Positions 63,299 through 64,000 of a stretch of 64,000 nucleotides of DNA are shown here, piece by piece. Made by a program: the position numbers and the translations under genes. The stretch covers positions 310,001-374,000 of the forward strand of contig NZ_JADMLG010000004.1 of NCBI RefSeq assembly GCF_015674855.1. Reading direction: 5' to 3'. Every line of letters starts with the position of its first letter. The stretch's first letter is position 1. A model generated the notes under the pieces. It was not told where the DNA came from. It did not search any database and saw nothing but the letters and a program-made list of their open reading frames with translations. The DNA is from Nocardia bovistercoris (GTDB lineage: Bacteria > Actinomycetota > Actinomycetes > Mycobacteriales > Mycobacteriaceae).

Positions 63299-64000
63299 GT
63301 GCAGGTACTTGGTCCGTGGTCCGACCAGGCGGAGATCGACGCATCGGCGGGCGGTAAGGCCCGCGGGTTGTACGCGCTGCGCGGAGGCGGGTTCCGGGTT
63401 CCGGAGTGGGTGGCGCTCGGGGTCGAGGTCTTCGACCGTTTCGCCGACGACAACGCACTCGCCGAATCCATCGCCGAATTCCGTGCCGTCACCGATCCGG
63501 CGGCCGCGCTCGTGGCCGCGGCCGCGTTGCGCGAGCGGATCGCGGCGGCCGCGCTGCCCGACGCGGTGCGCGAGGTGGTCGAGCGGGCCCGCGCCGAACT
63601 CGGTGACGTCGCGGTCGCGGTGCGGTCGTCGGTGGGCGGCGAGGACGGCGCCGATCATTCCTACGCAGGCCAGTTCGACACCTTCCTGAACGTGCCCGCC
63701 GCCGCGATCCCCGACCGGATTCGCGACTGCTGGGCCTCGGCGTTCTCCGACCGCGCCGTCGGCTACGCCTTCGCGCGTGACCTGCCGCGCGCCGTCGCCC
63801 CCGCCGTCGTACTGCAACGCCTGGTCGACGCGCGCGCCGCCGGGGTGGTGTTCACGGCGAATCCGGTCACCGGGCGGCGCGGCGAGTTCGTGATCAGCGC
63901 CGTGTACGGGCTCGGCGAGGGACTGGTCTCGGGCGCGGTCGACGCCGATTCGACCGTCGTGGACGCGGCGACCGGCGCGATACTGGAGACCGTCGTCGGC
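63299..64000 (+). CDS. PEP/pyruvate-binding domain enzyme, N-terminal part
   Basis: The first 234 codons of a gene that runs off the right edge. The domain is PPDK_N-like (as in PEP synthase, pyruvate phosphate dikinase and rifampin phosphotransferase): SAGGKARGLYALRGGGFRVPEWVALG, AVAVRSSVGGEDG-(ADHS)-YAGQFDTFLNV, and GVVFTANPVTGRRGEFVISAVYGLGEGLVSG are its ATP-binding signatures. The phosphohistidine and PEP domains, if present, lie outside the window, so the exact enzyme cannot be named. GTG start with GGGAG five bases upstream. Confidence 0.8.
   Translation, partial: MQVLGPWSDQAEIDASAGGKARGLYALRGGGFRVPEWVALGVEVFDRFADDNALAESIAEFRAVTDPAAALVAAAALRERIAAAALPDAVREVVERARAELGDVAVAVRSSVGGEDGADHSYAGQFDTFLNVPAAAIPDRIRDCWASAFSDRAVGYAFARDLPRAVAPAVVLQRLVDARAAGVVFTANPVTGRRGEFVISAVYGLGEGLVSGAVDADSTVVDAATGAILETVVG

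Overview
The window is high-GC actinobacterial DNA and is most likely from a Nocardia species. The evidence is: PE/PPE-like proteins with EspG-type chaperones; a mycothiol-type CPWC nitroreductase, mIHF and an F420-type (LLM) oxidoreductase; frequent GTG starts with GTGA/ATGA stop-start overlaps; and gene order matching two Mycobacterium tuberculosis segments. The Rv2466c-Rv2464c, clpP1/clpP2/clpX and valS-folC-(Rv2446c)-ndk-rne-rplU-rpmA-obg-proB segments are kept in order, and the Rv2249c-Rv2252 block (glpD, TetR, FAD-linked synthase, lipid kinase) is inserted between them.

Layout. 1-5.2 kb: a cut-off YCII-like gene, a ferredoxin-reductase-like flavoprotein, a DsbA-like protein behind a SigH/SigR-type promoter, an M48 membrane protease, rpiB and a Nei-type glycosylase. 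5.2-10.5 kb: a GGDEF protein, tRNA-Gly(TCC), tRNA-Pro(TGG), a receptor Ser/Thr kinase and a DUF2637-like membrane protein with a strong terminator. 10.8-12.5 kb: a PE-like/PPE-like/EspG triad. 12.6-21 kb: phosphoketolase, FKBP lipoprotein, trigger factor, clpP1, clpP2, clpX. 21-24 kb: a STAS protein without its phosphoserine, a KSI-like gene with a KstR-type operator, mIHF, a Nudix hydrolase and a membrane protein. 24-31 kb: fdhD/FdhF-YdeP, an FHA protein, TetR, GNAT and HxlR genes, with two intergenic tandem-repeat arrays. 31-38.5 kb: enoyl-CoA hydratase, glpD, TetR, an AGPS-like flavoenzyme, a lipid kinase and a P-loop protein. 38.8-52 kb: valS to proB. 52-59.4 kb: a six-gene run in which every junction overlaps (exported binding protein, permease, ATPase, CBS/cysteine-synthase-like enzyme, YcnI, CopC-CopD). 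59.4-64 kb: an F420-type oxidoreductase behind a MerR-type promoter, a second PPE/PE/EspG triad, and the start of a PEP/pyruvate-binding enzyme.

The most promising candidate for an undescribed system is the 52.2-59.4 kb operon. It joins a NitT/TauT-type importer, whose exported binding protein carries four cysteines, to a sulfur-amino-acid enzyme and to two periplasm-facing copper protein families. Other notable items are the two orphan type VII secretion triads; candidate SigH, KstR, MerR, HxlR and TetR control sites; and recurring 24-bp/8-residue repeats in and next to fdhF and in rne. All assignments come from reading motifs and gene order; no database search was run.
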